Source: an uncultured Porphyromonadaceae bacterium (lineage in GTDB: Bacteria > Bacteroidota > Bacteroidia > Bacteroidales > Muribaculaceae). From it: a stretch of DNA of 64,000 nt. Each line of letters starts with the position of its first letter. Position 1 is the stretch's first letter. Of this stretch, positions 33,507-42,477 are shown one piece after another. The stretch lies in the NCBI GenBank assembly GCA_900548975.1, contig URMS01000002.1:103673-167672 (forward strand). The letters run 5' to 3'. Both the position numbers and the translations under genes were made by a program. The notes beneath the pieces are model-generated. The model had not been told where the DNA came from, ran no database searches, and saw nothing but the letters and a program-made list of their open reading frames with translations.

Positions 33507-34691
33507 TTAGTCGAGGATTTCGGTGATCTGACCCGAACCTACGGTGCGGCCACCTTCGCGGATAGCGAAGCGGAGACCCTGATCGCATGCTACGGGGTTG
33601 ATCAGGTCGACAGTGATTTCTACGTGGTCACCGGGCATTACCATTTCTACGCCTTCGGGAAGGGTGATTTCACCGGTAACGTCGAGTGTGCGGATGTAGA
33701 ACTGAGGACGGTAGTGGTTGTGGAACGGAGTGTGACGGCCGCCTTCTTCCTTCTTCAGGATATATACAGAAGCTTTGAACTTGCTGTGGGGCTTAACAAC
33801 ACCCGGGTGGCAGATTACCATACCACGCTTGATTTCCTTCTTGTCGATACCACGGAGGAGCAGACCAACGTTATCGCCGGCTTCGCCCTGATCGAGGAGC
33901 TTGCGGAACATTTCGACACCGGTAACGGTGGATTTGAGGTTTGCACCGAGACCCATGATCTGAACTTCGTCGCCGACCTTAACGACACCTGTTTCGATAC
34001 GGCCGGTAGCTACAGTACCACGACCGGTGATCGAGAAGACGTCTTCGACAGGCATAAGGAAGGGTTTGTCGACGTCGCGGGGAGGCAGGGGAATCCATGT
34101 ATCAACTGCATCCATCAGCTCGATAACCTTAGCTTCCCACTGGGGTTCGCCATTGAGGGCACCGAGAGCGGAACCGCGGATGATAGGAGTTTCGTCGCCA
34201 TCATATTCGTAGGCCGAGAGAAGCTCGCGCATTTCCATTTCTACGAGGTCGAGAATCTCTTCGTCGTCAACAAGGTCGCACTTGTTGAGGAACACAACAA
34301 TACGGGGAACGTTCACCTGACGGGCGAGAAGGATGTGCTCGCGAGTCTGGGGCATAGGACCGTCGGTACCTGCAACCACGATGATGGCACCGTCCATCTG
34401 AGCAGCACCGGTTACCATGTTCTTCACATAGTCGGCGTGGCCCGGGCAGTCAACGTGAGCGTAGTGGCGGTTAGCGGTTTCGTATTCTACGTGAGCGGTG
34501 TTGATGGTAATACCGCGTTCCTTTTCCTCGGGTGCGTTGTCGATCTGGTCGAAGGACTTCACTTCGGAAAGACCCTGCTTAGCCAGCACGGTGGTGATGG
34601 CGGCGGTGAGGGTAGTTTTGCCGTGGTCAACGTGGCCGATGGTGCCGATGTTAACGTGCGGTTTGGTTCTTTCGAATTTCTCTTTAGCCAT
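33507..34691 (-). CDS. tuf: translation elongation factor Tu
   Basis: 394 residues, full length. GTPase motifs GHVDHGKTT, DCPGHADY and NKCD are present, and domains 2 and 3 follow. EF-Tu delivers aminoacyl-tRNA to the ribosome. It is embedded in a run of five tRNA genes on the same strand, probably partly co-transcribed with them. Confidence 0.99.
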   Translation of the reverse strand: MAKEKFERTKPHVNIGTIGHVDHGKTTLTAAITTVLAKQGLSEVKSFDQIDNAPEEKERGITINTAHVEYETANRHYAHVDCPGHADYVKNMVTGAAQMDGAIIVVAGTDGPMPQTREHILLARQVNVPRIVVFLNKCDLVDDEEILDLVEMEMRELLSAYEYDGDETPIIRGSALGALNGEPQWEAKVIELMDAVDTWIPLPPRDVDKPFLMPVEDVFSITGRGTVATGRIETGVVKVGDEVQIMGLGANLKSTVTGVEMFRKLLDQGEAGDNVGLLLRGIDKKEIKRGMVICHPGVVKPHSKFKASVYILKKEEGGRHTPFHNHYRPQFYIRTLDVTGEITLPEGVEMVMPGDHVEITVDLINPVACDQGLRFAIREGGRTVGSGQITEILD

Positions 34692-34779
34692 AACTTGCTG
34701 TTATATTTATATTAGTTGTTACTTTCTCAACAATCAGCCGCGATAATGCAGAAAGCACTACCGGGGCTTCAACTTTTAG

Positions 34780-34851
<72 letters not shown>

Positions 34852-34864
34852 AAATAAATATCAG

Positions 34865-34937
34865 AGCGGAAGACGAGGCTCAAACTCGCGACCCTCAGCT
34901 TGGAAGGCTGATGCTCTATCAACTGAGCTACTTCCGC
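34865..34937 (-). tRNA. tRNA-Gly (TCC anticodon)
   Basis: A 73-base cloverleaf. GCGGAAG pairs with CTTCCGC; anticodon stem TCAGC/GCTGA with loop CTTCCAA gives TCC. Confidence 0.96.
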
Positions 34938-34955
34938 AGAAGAGAATATTGAGTG

Positions 34956-35038
34956 TGGGCGAAGATGGATTCGAACCACCGAAGGTATAAACCAGCAGAT
35001 TTACAGTCTGCCCCATTTGGCCACTCTGGTATTCGCCC
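34956..35038 (-). tRNA. tRNA-Tyr (GTA anticodon)
   Basis: An 83-base type II cloverleaf with a long variable arm. GGGCGAA pairs with TTCGCCC; stem GCAGA/TCTGC with loop CTGTAAA gives GTA; discriminator A. Confidence 0.96.
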
Positions 35039-35108
35039 TTGTTAACGACTGCCGCAAGGCGGCTGCCGGCCTCCTTTCCGAGAACCTCGCAGGAAGCAAT
35101 CTCTTCTG

Positions 35109-35182
35109 AGCCTCTTGTCGGATTCGAACCAACGACCCCGAGATTACAAATCACGTGCTCTGGCCAACTGAGCTAAAGAGGC
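35109..35182 (-). tRNA. tRNA-Thr (TGT anticodon)
   Basis: A 74-base cloverleaf. GCCTCTT pairs with AAGAGGC; anticodon loop TTTGTAA gives TGT. The anticodon stem CGTGA/TCTCG holds a central T-T mismatch. It is the first gene of the tRNA-tuf cluster. Confidence 0.94.
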
Positions 35183-35238
35183 GGTTTCAATTTTCTCTTG
35201 CAGCGGGGCTGAGCGTTGTCCTTTCCCGTTTGCGGTTG

Positions 35239-35270
35239 CAAAGTTAAGCAACATTTTTCATTCCCGCAAA
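35239..35270 (-). promoter_or_regulatory. promoter of the tRNA-Thr/Tyr/Gly/Thr-tuf cluster
   Basis: A -7 box TAACTTTG (35239-35246) and a -33 box TTTG (35267-35270), 20 bases apart, on the minus strand. The rest of 35271-35448 is AT-rich with no gene seen. Confidence 0.75.
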
Positions 35271-35448
35271 ATTTTTTGTGCATTTTATTCGATATTTTTC
35301 TCAAATAATTTGCTTCGCATTGATTATCAGCGACATGTAAAATCCACTTTTTCGACGTCGCGATTTTTTAAGTTTTCGGGCGATACATTAATATATTAGA
35401 GATATCATAAAATGCGTTAAGTGCTGTCGCTAATTCGTTTTTTTAGCT

Positions 35449-35456
35449 TAACTTTG
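35449..35456 (+). promoter_or_regulatory. promoter of the PorT-like outer-membrane protein
   Basis: TAACTTTG, about 26 bases before the ATG at 35483. Confidence 0.65.
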
Positions 35457-35482
35457 CGCCCATACTCACAATAATCCTTGAA

Positions 35483-36121
35483 ATGAAGAGCATCAAAGCA
35501 CTCATCGTCGCAATATTTTTTCTCGCTGTTCCGGCAGCCATGCTCGGCCAGTTCCGCTACGGCCCGGTAGCAGGTGTAAACTTCAATACGCTCAAATTCA
35601 AGCAGGACCTCGTCGACATCAGTTCGACAATTGGTGCCCAGGCCGGCGTGCAGGCCGAACTCATGTTCCCCGGCATAGGCTTCGGCATAGATTTCGGGCT
35701 CTTATATAATATGGAAGGTGCGAACGTCGATCTCGGTTCGCGAAAGATATGGAACTCGGACGGTTTCAAGAAAACCGACGTCACCCTCCACATGATCCAG
35801 ATACCCTTCCACCTGCGCTTCAAATGGACGCGCATGAATGGCCTCGAGGACTATATAGCGCCTTTCGTATATGGCGGTCCCGACTTCTCGTTCATGGTGG
35901 CCCACAACAGCATCAAGGGCAATGCAGGCGTCCCCAATCCGTTCAGATATGCAGGCGGCGACCTGGGCCTCACAGCCGGCGGCGGCTTCGAACTCTACAA
36001 GCGCTGGCAGGTCAGCGTGCAGTACACCTGGGGCATGACCTACCTGCTCAAGACACGAAAACTCGAGAACTACAGCGCGCAGAACCGCCAGCTCGCCGTC
36101 CGTGTAGCCTACCTATTCTAA
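35483..36121 (+). CDS. outer-membrane beta-barrel protein (PorT-like / porin family)
   Basis: 212 residues with a signal peptide ending near AMLGQ. The mature part is alternating beta-strands with aromatic girdles (FGIDFGLLY, LRFKWTRM, QVSVQYTWGMTYLL) and ends in a strand closing with F (VRVAYLF), the usual C-terminus of a Bacteroidota outer-membrane barrel. About eight strands fit this length. Specific function is unknown; PorT-like proteins are common in this phylum. Monocistronic with its own promoter. Confidence 0.82.
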   Translation: MKSIKALIVAIFFLAVPAAMLGQFRYGPVAGVNFNTLKFKQDLVDISSTIGAQAGVQAELMFPGIGFGIDFGLLYNMEGANVDLGSRKIWNSDGFKKTDVTLHMIQIPFHLRFKWTRMNGLEDYIAPFVYGGPDFSFMVAHNSIKGNAGVPNPFRYAGGDLGLTAGGGFELYKRWQVSVQYTWGMTYLLKTRKLENYSAQNRQLAVRVAYLF

Positions 36122-36185
36122 GAAAGTATCTGAATTTGACTATATCCGCCTATAAATCTTAATATAAGCCAATTTCAAACACTCT

Positions 36186-36656
36186 CTAAGGCGCGATATC
36201 GGCGTAAGCCGGAATCTGACGCAGAAAAGTGTACGATCCGCCGGCGAAACGGCAGCAATAGTGCACCAGTCCGTTGCTGACAATGAGATATGGTGCTCCC
36301 ATCACAATATTATACCGTGCTATCTGGTCGAATACCTTCTGTGTTATATCGACCGACGGCACCTTGTACTCCACCACCACCAGTGGCCGCAGCACACGGT
36401 CGTAGACCACCGTGTCGCAGCGGCGCGACAGACCGTTGAGGCGCAACGACACTTCATTGGCCGTCAGAGCCTGAGGATAGCCTTTGCAGCTTACCAGAAA
36501 AGCTACAAAATTCTGGCGGACCCATTCCTCGGGAGTCAGCGCCACCCACCGGCGCCGAGTGGCGTCGTAGACCTCCATGCCGCCGCGGCGCGAGTCGGCA
36601 TCGGGACGCATTTTCAGCCCGCAGGGCGGCAGATTGAGTTCAGGAAGCGCATCCAT
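36186..36656 (-). CDS. HsdR N-terminal-like (PF13588-type) nuclease-fold protein
   Basis: A 156-residue stand-alone protein matching the type I restriction enzyme R-protein N-terminal family. The PD-(D/E)XK-like signature is seen as D in RRCDTVVYD, then VVVEYKVP (E-x-K). No HsdM or HsdS is present, and the short form next to holA is common in Bacteroidales, so it is probably not a restriction enzyme. It is divergent from holA with only 50 bases between start codons, and these contain the palindrome TGTAAATTTACA. Confidence 0.82.
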   Translation of the reverse strand: MDALPELNLPPCGLKMRPDADSRRGGMEVYDATRRRWVALTPEEWVRQNFVAFLVSCKGYPQALTANEVSLRLNGLSRRCDTVVYDRVLRPLVVVEYKVPSVDITQKVFDQIARYNIVMGAPYLIVSNGLVHYCCRFAGGSYTFLRQIPAYADIAP

Positions 36657-36706
36657 GTTGCATTATCGAAATTTTTCTGTAAATTTACAAAAATTTTTCC
36701 ACTACC

Positions 36707-37741
36707 ATGGCAGCAGCCCCGGCACCGACATACGAAGGTATCGTAAAAGCGCTCTCCGAGCACCGATATTCACCCGTCTATCTTCTTCACGGCGAAGAAG
36801 GTTACTTCATCGACGCTCTCGCCGGCCGTTTCGAGGACATTCTTCCCGACGACGAAAAGGCTTTCAACCAGTATGTGCTCCATGCTCCCGAAATAGAGCC
36901 GGCACAGGTAATCGACCTCTGCCGCCGCATGCCCATCATGGCCGAAAGGCAGATCGTGATTCTGAAAGAAGCGCAGGCTATCCGCGCCGACAAGCTCAAC
37001 AAACTGCACACCTACGTAGCCTCCCCCGTAGCCTCGACCATACTGGTGATATGCTGCCGCGGAGCCGTAGCCAAGGGCAAGGACCTTATGGAGGCCCTGA
37101 AGAAAAGCAATTCCGTAGTCTTCGAATCGAAAAAAATAACCGACTACAACGCCCCGGCCTACATCGGCAACTACATAAAATCGAAAGAACTCTCGGCCGG
37201 TCAGAAAGCACTCGAGATGCTTCGCGACTTCATAGGCACCGATCTGAGCCGCCTCTTCAACGAAGTCGACAAACTGGCGTCGCTCCTTCCTCCGCGGGCC
37301 GAAATAACGCCCGAAGTGATAGAGCGGCACGTTGGCATAAGCCGCGAATTCAACAGTTTCGAGCTCGTCGATGCCATTGCCGCCCGCGACGGCGCACGCG
37401 TGTTCCGCATTCTGGCATACTTCCGCAGCAATCCCAAGGCCGTACCCCTTGTCATGGCTACGGCTTCGGTGTTCAATTTCTTTGCCGACCTGCTGCAGGC
37501 CTACTACAGCCCCGACCGCTCGGACGCCGGCATAATGGCCGAGCTGAAACTGCGCAACCAGTTCGCCCTGCGCCGTATCAAGCTGGGTATGAGCCGGTAT
37601 ACAGCCGTACAGGTCGTCGAGATCATCAGCGCCATACGCAATTTCGACGCCCAAAGCAAGGGCGTAGGCTCGCGACAGAACGAGCATCAGCTTTTCTACG
37701 ACCTGATGTACCACATCCTCTCCGCACCGGGACGTCTGTGA
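36707..37741 (+). CDS. holA: DNA polymerase III subunit delta
   Basis: 344 residues, normal for HolA, the clamp-loader subunit that opens the sliding clamp. It begins with the typical N-terminal pattern (PVYLLHGEEGYFIDAL), contains the degenerate ATPase fold and the alpha-helical C-terminal collar domain (ending in QLFYDLMYHILSA). It lacks a functional Walker A, as delta subunits do. Divergent from the HsdR-N-like gene. Confidence 0.93.
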   Translation: MAAAPAPTYEGIVKALSEHRYSPVYLLHGEEGYFIDALAGRFEDILPDDEKAFNQYVLHAPEIEPAQVIDLCRRMPIMAERQIVILKEAQAIRADKLNKLHTYVASPVASTILVICCRGAVAKGKDLMEALKKSNSVVFESKKITDYNAPAYIGNYIKSKELSAGQKALEMLRDFIGTDLSRLFNEVDKLASLLPPRAEITPEVIERHVGISREFNSFELVDAIAARDGARVFRILAYFRSNPKAVPLVMATASVFNFFADLLQAYYSPDRSDAGIMAELKLRNQFALRRIKLGMSRYTAVQVVEIISAIRNFDAQSKGVGSRQNEHQLFYDLMYHILSAPGRL

Positions 37742-37798
37742 CATTCCCTACATGCACGAACCTAACTTTATTATATAAACCTAAATCCCAACACATTG

Positions 37799-40700
37799 AT
37801 GCGCAACAACTACGCCAAAACGCTCGCGTTTGCCATCGGCTTGACAGCAAGCGCTTTACCGGCTTTCCCATCCACACTCACCGTGAACGAGGGAAGTGCC
37901 ACCGACAATTATGTGCCGTTCCACTTTTACTATCTCGACAACGCAGGGTGCCGGACACAGGTAATATTCCCGGCCGACCAGCTTCAGTCCATGAAGGATC
38001 AGGCTATAACCGAGTTGAAATTCCACATAAACGAGGATGGATATCAATCGGCATGGGCTACAACAGACATGCGGCTATCTGTCGCCGAAACCGATCAGGC
38101 AGCCTTCGAGGCAAATCCGGCCGAGCGCTATGCCGAATTTATGACTCCCGAATGGACTGTAGCATACAGTGGTGCTATGGAAGGTGCGGCAGGCGGCCGT
38201 GAACTGGTATTCCAGTTAAGCGCCCCATACGATTACAAGGGCGGAAATCTGCTGATACAAATCAGTCTCGGCGCAAAAGGCAATGCATATCCGCGCACAA
38301 GTTTCCTCGGCGTGACAACCGAAAACTTCCCTGCAGCCTACACAACCAACGGCGGCACTGTATATGCAGAAGCCTTCCTGCCTATGACAACATTCACATA
38401 CGGCGAACGCGCTCCCTTCGAAGCCAAACTATCGGCCGAGGCACTGGCTTTCCCCACGACATTGAAAGGAAAAACCACCGTTTTATCACTCTCGGTAGCC
38501 AATATGGGCATCAATGCATTCCCCGTATCCGTGAATATCGACGGCTCAGACGCTTTCACCGTCGGAACAGTTCCGGCCACCCTCGAATCAGGCAAGAGCG
38601 CCGATATTCCGGTATCATTTGCCCCGACAGCCTCGGGTGACTACACCGCCACCGTCAATCTCGACCTCGGCGAGGCCGGTACTTTCCAGATAGCGCTCAC
38701 CGGCAAAGGCATGGAGACACCCTCGGGCTATGCGGCCGATTTCAACCTGCCGTCAAAATCTCTGCCCGAAAGCTGGATTGGCTGGGCCGTTACCCGCGAA
38801 TACGATTATTCGGTCAGCGACTACGTCAATATAGTGGAAGCCAAGGAAACCCTCAGCTATTTCAACGCCTACACCAAAGCCGGCACATCGGGTATCGACA
38901 TTGAAGAAGGCAACCATATCCGCAGCTATCCTAATATGACCATAATATACATGATTTCGCCCGAAGTGGAAGGCAACTTCATGCTGCAGATGGCCAAAAC
39001 GAGCAATTACGACGGCCTCACCCTCTATCCGGCCACCAAGGCCGCCGACGGCTCATGGACGATAGGAACCGAAGCAATACCCTACACATGGGCTGCCGAA
39101 CCGGCCGATTCGTGGGGCATAGCCATAGGCAGTGTCGCAGCAGGCACCCACATCGCCGTCGACATGCAGAATATGGCCATCGCCACATTCGCCGCCGATA
39201 AACTGTCGGATGCCGCCAGCGAAGACTACAAGGCAGTCCTTTCGGCTGACAACATAGCCTTCGGCACTGTCAACGCAGGCGAAGCAGTCTCCCGCACCAT
39301 CACTGTAGCCAACAAAGGCACAAAACCTTTCGGCATAACTCTGCAACCTATTGCCGACGATGCTTTCGAGGCAGCATGTGCCGCCGCCACACTCGAAGCC
39401 GGTCTCACCGCCGAGATAACCGTAACCTTTACACCAGAGGCAGCCGGCACGTTCGCTTCCGAACTTAAAATCGATCTTGGAGAAGCCGGCATCCATACCG
39501 TAGCCCTCTCGGGTGAAGCGGTCGCTTCATCGGCCGATGTTCCTGTCGGTACCGAATTTACCGTCAGCGATATCAATTATATAGTTACAGCCACCGGCGA
39601 AGTTGGTGTCGCAGGCGTGGCTCCCGGCACGAAAGAATGCACCATTCCCGCAACCGTACAGAATGCCGGCGGGGCTTCATTCAGCGTAGTATCGGTAGAG
39701 CGCGAAGCCTTCTACTGGAGCGGCGTAACCAAAGTCGTACTCCCCGAGGGCCTGCGTTCCATTGCATTCGGAGCGTTCCGCCAGTCCGATCTGGCCGAAA
39801 TCAATCTGCCCTCTACCCTCACATCGATAGACGACTACGCCTTCCGTGCCACCAAACTGACCTCGGTCGCCGTGCCCGAGGGAATCACCTCGCTCGGTTC
39901 ATCGGTATTCGGCATGTGCGAACAGCTCAGCGACATCACACTTCCATCTACTCTCCAGTCGCTTGGTTCCGGAGTGTTCTATAAAGCCGCCATCACATCG
40001 ATCGACATACCCGCCGGATGCACCGATATAGCTATGGAAGCCTTCGAAGGATGCGCCTCCCTTACCAATGTGGGTCTTCCCGCGACACTTACCGAAATCA
40101 AGGAAATGACATTCATGGACTGCGGAATGCTTACCAACATCGAATTGCCTGCAGCCCTCGCACGCATAGGTACCCAGGCATTCTGCAACACCGGCCTCAC
40201 CGCACTGCATCTGCCGGCATCGCTGACATCGATAGCTTCGAACTCATTCACGAACTCGCCTGTGGCAACAATTACTGTCGATGAGGCGAATACCGCTTTC
40301 AAAACCGTCGACGGCGTGCTCTACAGCGCCGACGGCAACTTCCTCTATCTCTATCCACGCACCGATGCCGAAACCACAGGCTATACCGTGGCCGACGGCA
40401 CACGAGGTATCATCGGAGGCGCTTTCTATAAAACAAGCCTCAAGACCGTGACACTGCCGCAGTCGCTGGTTGGCATCGACGAAATGGCCTTCTGCAACTC
40501 GGCACTCGAATCAATATCGATTCCCGACGGTGTAAGCGTAATTTTCGGTCAGGCCTTTGCCGGTACACAACTCAAGGAACTCGTTCTTCCGGCAGAACTC
40601 GAAAAGATAGAAGAAGGTCTGGTGGCAGCCTGTGAAAAACTGACCACAATCACTTTGGGCGAAGCTCTCACCGATGTTGGAAACCGCGCATTCTATAATT

Positions 40701-41110
40701 GCACCGCCCTCGAATCGATAATATGCAAAAGCAGCACTCCGTCGGAATTCGACGGCTGGGAAGGTTTCACCGACCCATTCCGCGGTGTCGACAAGAGCAA
40801 AGTAACCGTCTATTGTCCTGACGATGCTGTGGCCGACTATAAATCCAGCGAATGGGGCGACTTCTTCGACAATATCAAAGGCATTTCGGAATTCTCCGGT
40901 ATCGCATCCATAGGCGCCGAAGGCATCTCCATCGTCGGAGGAACTACCATCAGCGTACAGTCGCCGGTAGCCGTCGCAGTCGCCGTCTTCGATATGACAG
41001 GACGCACCGTATTCGCCGCCACTGGCGAAAATATCGTTGTAGACAATCTCGCTGCCGGTATCTACATAGTCAAAGCCGGACCAGCGACCGCAAAAATAGT
41101 CGTAAGATAA
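37799..41110 (+). CDS. secreted leucine-rich-repeat (BspA-type) surface protein with two choice-of-anchor-D domains
   Basis: 1103 residues. After a signal peptide (to about FPS, residue 26) and an N-terminal beta domain come two Ig-like choice-of-anchor-D repeats (~205-300 and ~475-575) that share the segments DLGEAG and the VSFAP/VTFTP turn. Residues ~620-1000 are LRR_5/BspA repeats (AFRQSDLAEINLPSTLTSI and many similar units). The last ~65 residues (VAVFDMTGRTVF ... AGIYIVKAG) are a type IX secretion-like sorting domain. BspA proteins bind host or bacterial surfaces; the ligand here is unknown. A start codon two codons upstream (TTG at 37796) is rejected. Confidence 0.88.
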   Translation: MRNNYAKTLAFAIGLTASALPAFPSTLTVNEGSATDNYVPFHFYYLDNAGCRTQVIFPADQLQSMKDQAITELKFHINEDGYQSAWATTDMRLSVAETDQAAFEANPAERYAEFMTPEWTVAYSGAMEGAAGGRELVFQLSAPYDYKGGNLLIQISLGAKGNAYPRTSFLGVTTENFPAAYTTNGGTVYAEAFLPMTTFTYGERAPFEAKLSAEALAFPTTLKGKTTVLSLSVANMGINAFPVSVNIDGSDAFTVGTVPATLESGKSADIPVSFAPTASGDYTATVNLDLGEAGTFQIALTGKGMETPSGYAADFNLPSKSLPESWIGWAVTREYDYSVSDYVNIVEAKETLSYFNAYTKAGTSGIDIEEGNHIRSYPNMTIIYMISPEVEGNFMLQMAKTSNYDGLTLYPATKAADGSWTIGTEAIPYTWAAEPADSWGIAIGSVAAGTHIAVDMQNMAIATFAADKLSDAASEDYKAVLSADNIAFGTVNAGEAVSRTITVANKGTKPFGITLQPIADDAFEAACAAATLEAGLTAEITVTFTPEAAGTFASELKIDLGEAGIHTVALSGEAVASSADVPVGTEFTVSDINYIVTATGEVGVAGVAPGTKECTIPATVQNAGGASFSVVSVEREAFYWSGVTKVVLPEGLRSIAFGAFRQSDLAEINLPSTLTSIDDYAFRATKLTSVAVPEGITSLGSSVFGMCEQLSDITLPSTLQSLGSGVFYKAAITSIDIPAGCTDIAMEAFEGCASLTNVGLPATLTEIKEMTFMDCGMLTNIELPAALARIGTQAFCNTGLTALHLPASLTSIASNSFTNSPVATITVDEANTAFKTVDGVLYSADGNFLYLYPRTDAETTGYTVADGTRGIIGGAFYKTSLKTVTLPQSLVGIDEMAFCNSALESISIPDGVSVIFGQAFAGTQLKELVLPAELEKIEEGLVAACEKLTTITLGEALTDVGNRAFYNCTALESIICKSSTPSEFDGWEGFTDPFRGVDKSKVTVYCPDDAVADYKSSEWGDFFDNIKGISEFSGIASIGAEGISIVGGTTISVQSPVAVAVAVFDMTGRTVFAATGENIVVDNLAAGIYIVKAGPATAKIVVR

Positions 41111-41129
41111 ATCTATCCCACTAATAACC

Positions 41130-41172
41130 AAGCGGCTGCATCGGAAACAATACCGGCGCAGCCGCTTCTTTT
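41130..41172 (+). terminator. terminator between the BspA-type gene and the TPM gene
   Basis: Stem AAGCGGCTGC/GCAGCCGCTT followed by TCTTTT on the plus strand. It lies between convergent genes and may serve both. Confidence 0.82.
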
Positions 41173-41205
41173 ATCAAAATTCGATGCCTGGACAAGACGG
41201 TATGC

Positions 41206-42468
41206 CTACCAGCCGCCCGAGGCGCCACCGCCGCCGGTATGACCGCCGCCGAAACTACCGCCGCCAAAGCCTCCTCCCCCACCGAAGCCGCTATTGCCGC
41301 CTCCGCCGCCGAGTATCACCGGGGACACCACCACCGGCAGAATATAGCGCTCGCAGGTGGTATGGCCGCAGTTCATGCAGCCGTACTCGCGCACTCCCTC
41401 GCCCTCGCGCGTGGCAGTAGGCTCCCGGAGCACACGTGTACGCATCAGGCGCGAGGTATATGCATGGCACTGCTCGCACTGGTGGAAAGGAGTGTTGCGC
41501 TGCACATACTGCTCAATGTCGGTCTCGCCGCAGTGCGGGCACCGCCACACGTCGTAATCGACCGATCCGAGGCGCTCCTCAAGATCCTGGCCGCGGTCGA
41601 GGTATTCGTTGTCGTGCACCTCGTCGATTTTATTCATCATCGTGCCGCAGCGCGGACAGCGATGAGGGGCGTTGCGCCACCGACGAAGCATTATCACCAG
41701 CGGTAGCGAGGCAACGATGGGAATGCCGAGTCCGAAGACGGTCAGAGCCAGATAGATGGCTTTCAGACCGTCGAGACTAACATATTTCTGTCTCGGCGAA
41801 AGATTTTTCACCGACCGGTAGGTCTTGATAAGCACGAGAAGCAGTATTATGGCTATGATCGTGCCTATGATCAGCCATACCTGTATGATATCGGGCTCGC
41901 CAGCGCTTGTGCGTCCGTCGTAATCGGGGTCGCCAAGGTCCGACATTATCTCGTCGACAGCTTCTGGGTCGAGAAGTATCTCCCCGACACTGCGTGTGGC
42001 CGCGAGCATGCCGCCGTCATAGTCGCCGTCTTTGAAGCGCGGGAACATCTGCTCGCGCAGTATACGGCCACAGGTAATATCGGGAAGCACCCCTTCAAGG
42101 CCATAACCCGGACGGATTGCGGCCCGACGCAGATCCTTGGCTACCAGTATGAGCAGACCATTGTCCTTATCACCCTTGCCAAGGCCCCAGTTTTCAAACA
42201 GTTCGGTAGCAAAACCGTCGATATCGCCACCCTCGATGTCATCGACCACCACAACCACGGCTTCCGCTGAACTATTCCGTCTGATATCACGGAGAATGCC
42301 GTTAAGTTCATTCTCGGCCTCTACACTGAGGATTCCGTCGGGATTGCTTACAAAGCGGGTGCTGTCGGCTCTATGTACATTAGGTACGTCGACTACGGTG
42401 TATGTCTTTGCCGAAACCGATATTACGGCAAAAAACATCAATAGTATACAAATAATCTTTTCTCTCAT
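41206..42468 (-). CDS. TPM domain membrane protein with glycine-rich tail
   Basis: 420 residues: signal peptide (MREKIICILLMFFAVISVSA), a TPM domain (~25-160; IRPGYGLEGVLPD is the family signature), a transmembrane helix (IIQVWLIIGTIIAIILLLVLI, described here by its position ~195-215), a second hydrophobic stretch, then zinc-ribbon-like pairs CPRC, CPHC, CEQC and CMNC, and a Gly/Phe-rich tail. TPM domains occur in YgcG-type envelope proteins; E. coli and plant members are linked to membrane-complex repair or phosphatase activity. The four CxxC pairs are unusual for a YgcG homologue. Function here is unproven. Confidence 0.82.
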   Translation of the reverse strand: MREKIICILLMFFAVISVSAKTYTVVDVPNVHRADSTRFVSNPDGILSVEAENELNGILRDIRRNSSAEAVVVVVDDIEGGDIDGFATELFENWGLGKGDKDNGLLILVAKDLRRAAIRPGYGLEGVLPDITCGRILREQMFPRFKDGDYDGGMLAATRSVGEILLDPEAVDEIMSDLGDPDYDGRTSAGEPDIIQVWLIIGTIIAIILLLVLIKTYRSVKNLSPRQKYVSLDGLKAIYLALTVFGLGIPIVASLPLVIMLRRWRNAPHRCPRCGTMMNKIDEVHDNEYLDRGQDLEERLGSVDYDVWRCPHCGETDIEQYVQRNTPFHQCEQCHAYTSRLMRTRVLREPTATREGEGVREYGCMNCGHTTCERYILPVVVSPVILGGGGGNSGFGGGGGFGGGSFGGGHTGGGGASGGW

Positions 42469-42477
42469 AATCTTCTT

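Noticed and set aside
36186..36656. Restriction-modification system suggested by the HsdR-N-like gene
   Set aside because: No methylase, specificity or motor subunit is present; the short stand-alone form beside holA is ordinary in this group.
36657..36706. TGTAAATTTACA palindrome between divergent genes as a specific operator
   Set aside because: Short and AT-rich, it may simply be two overlapping -7 regions; no regulator can be named.
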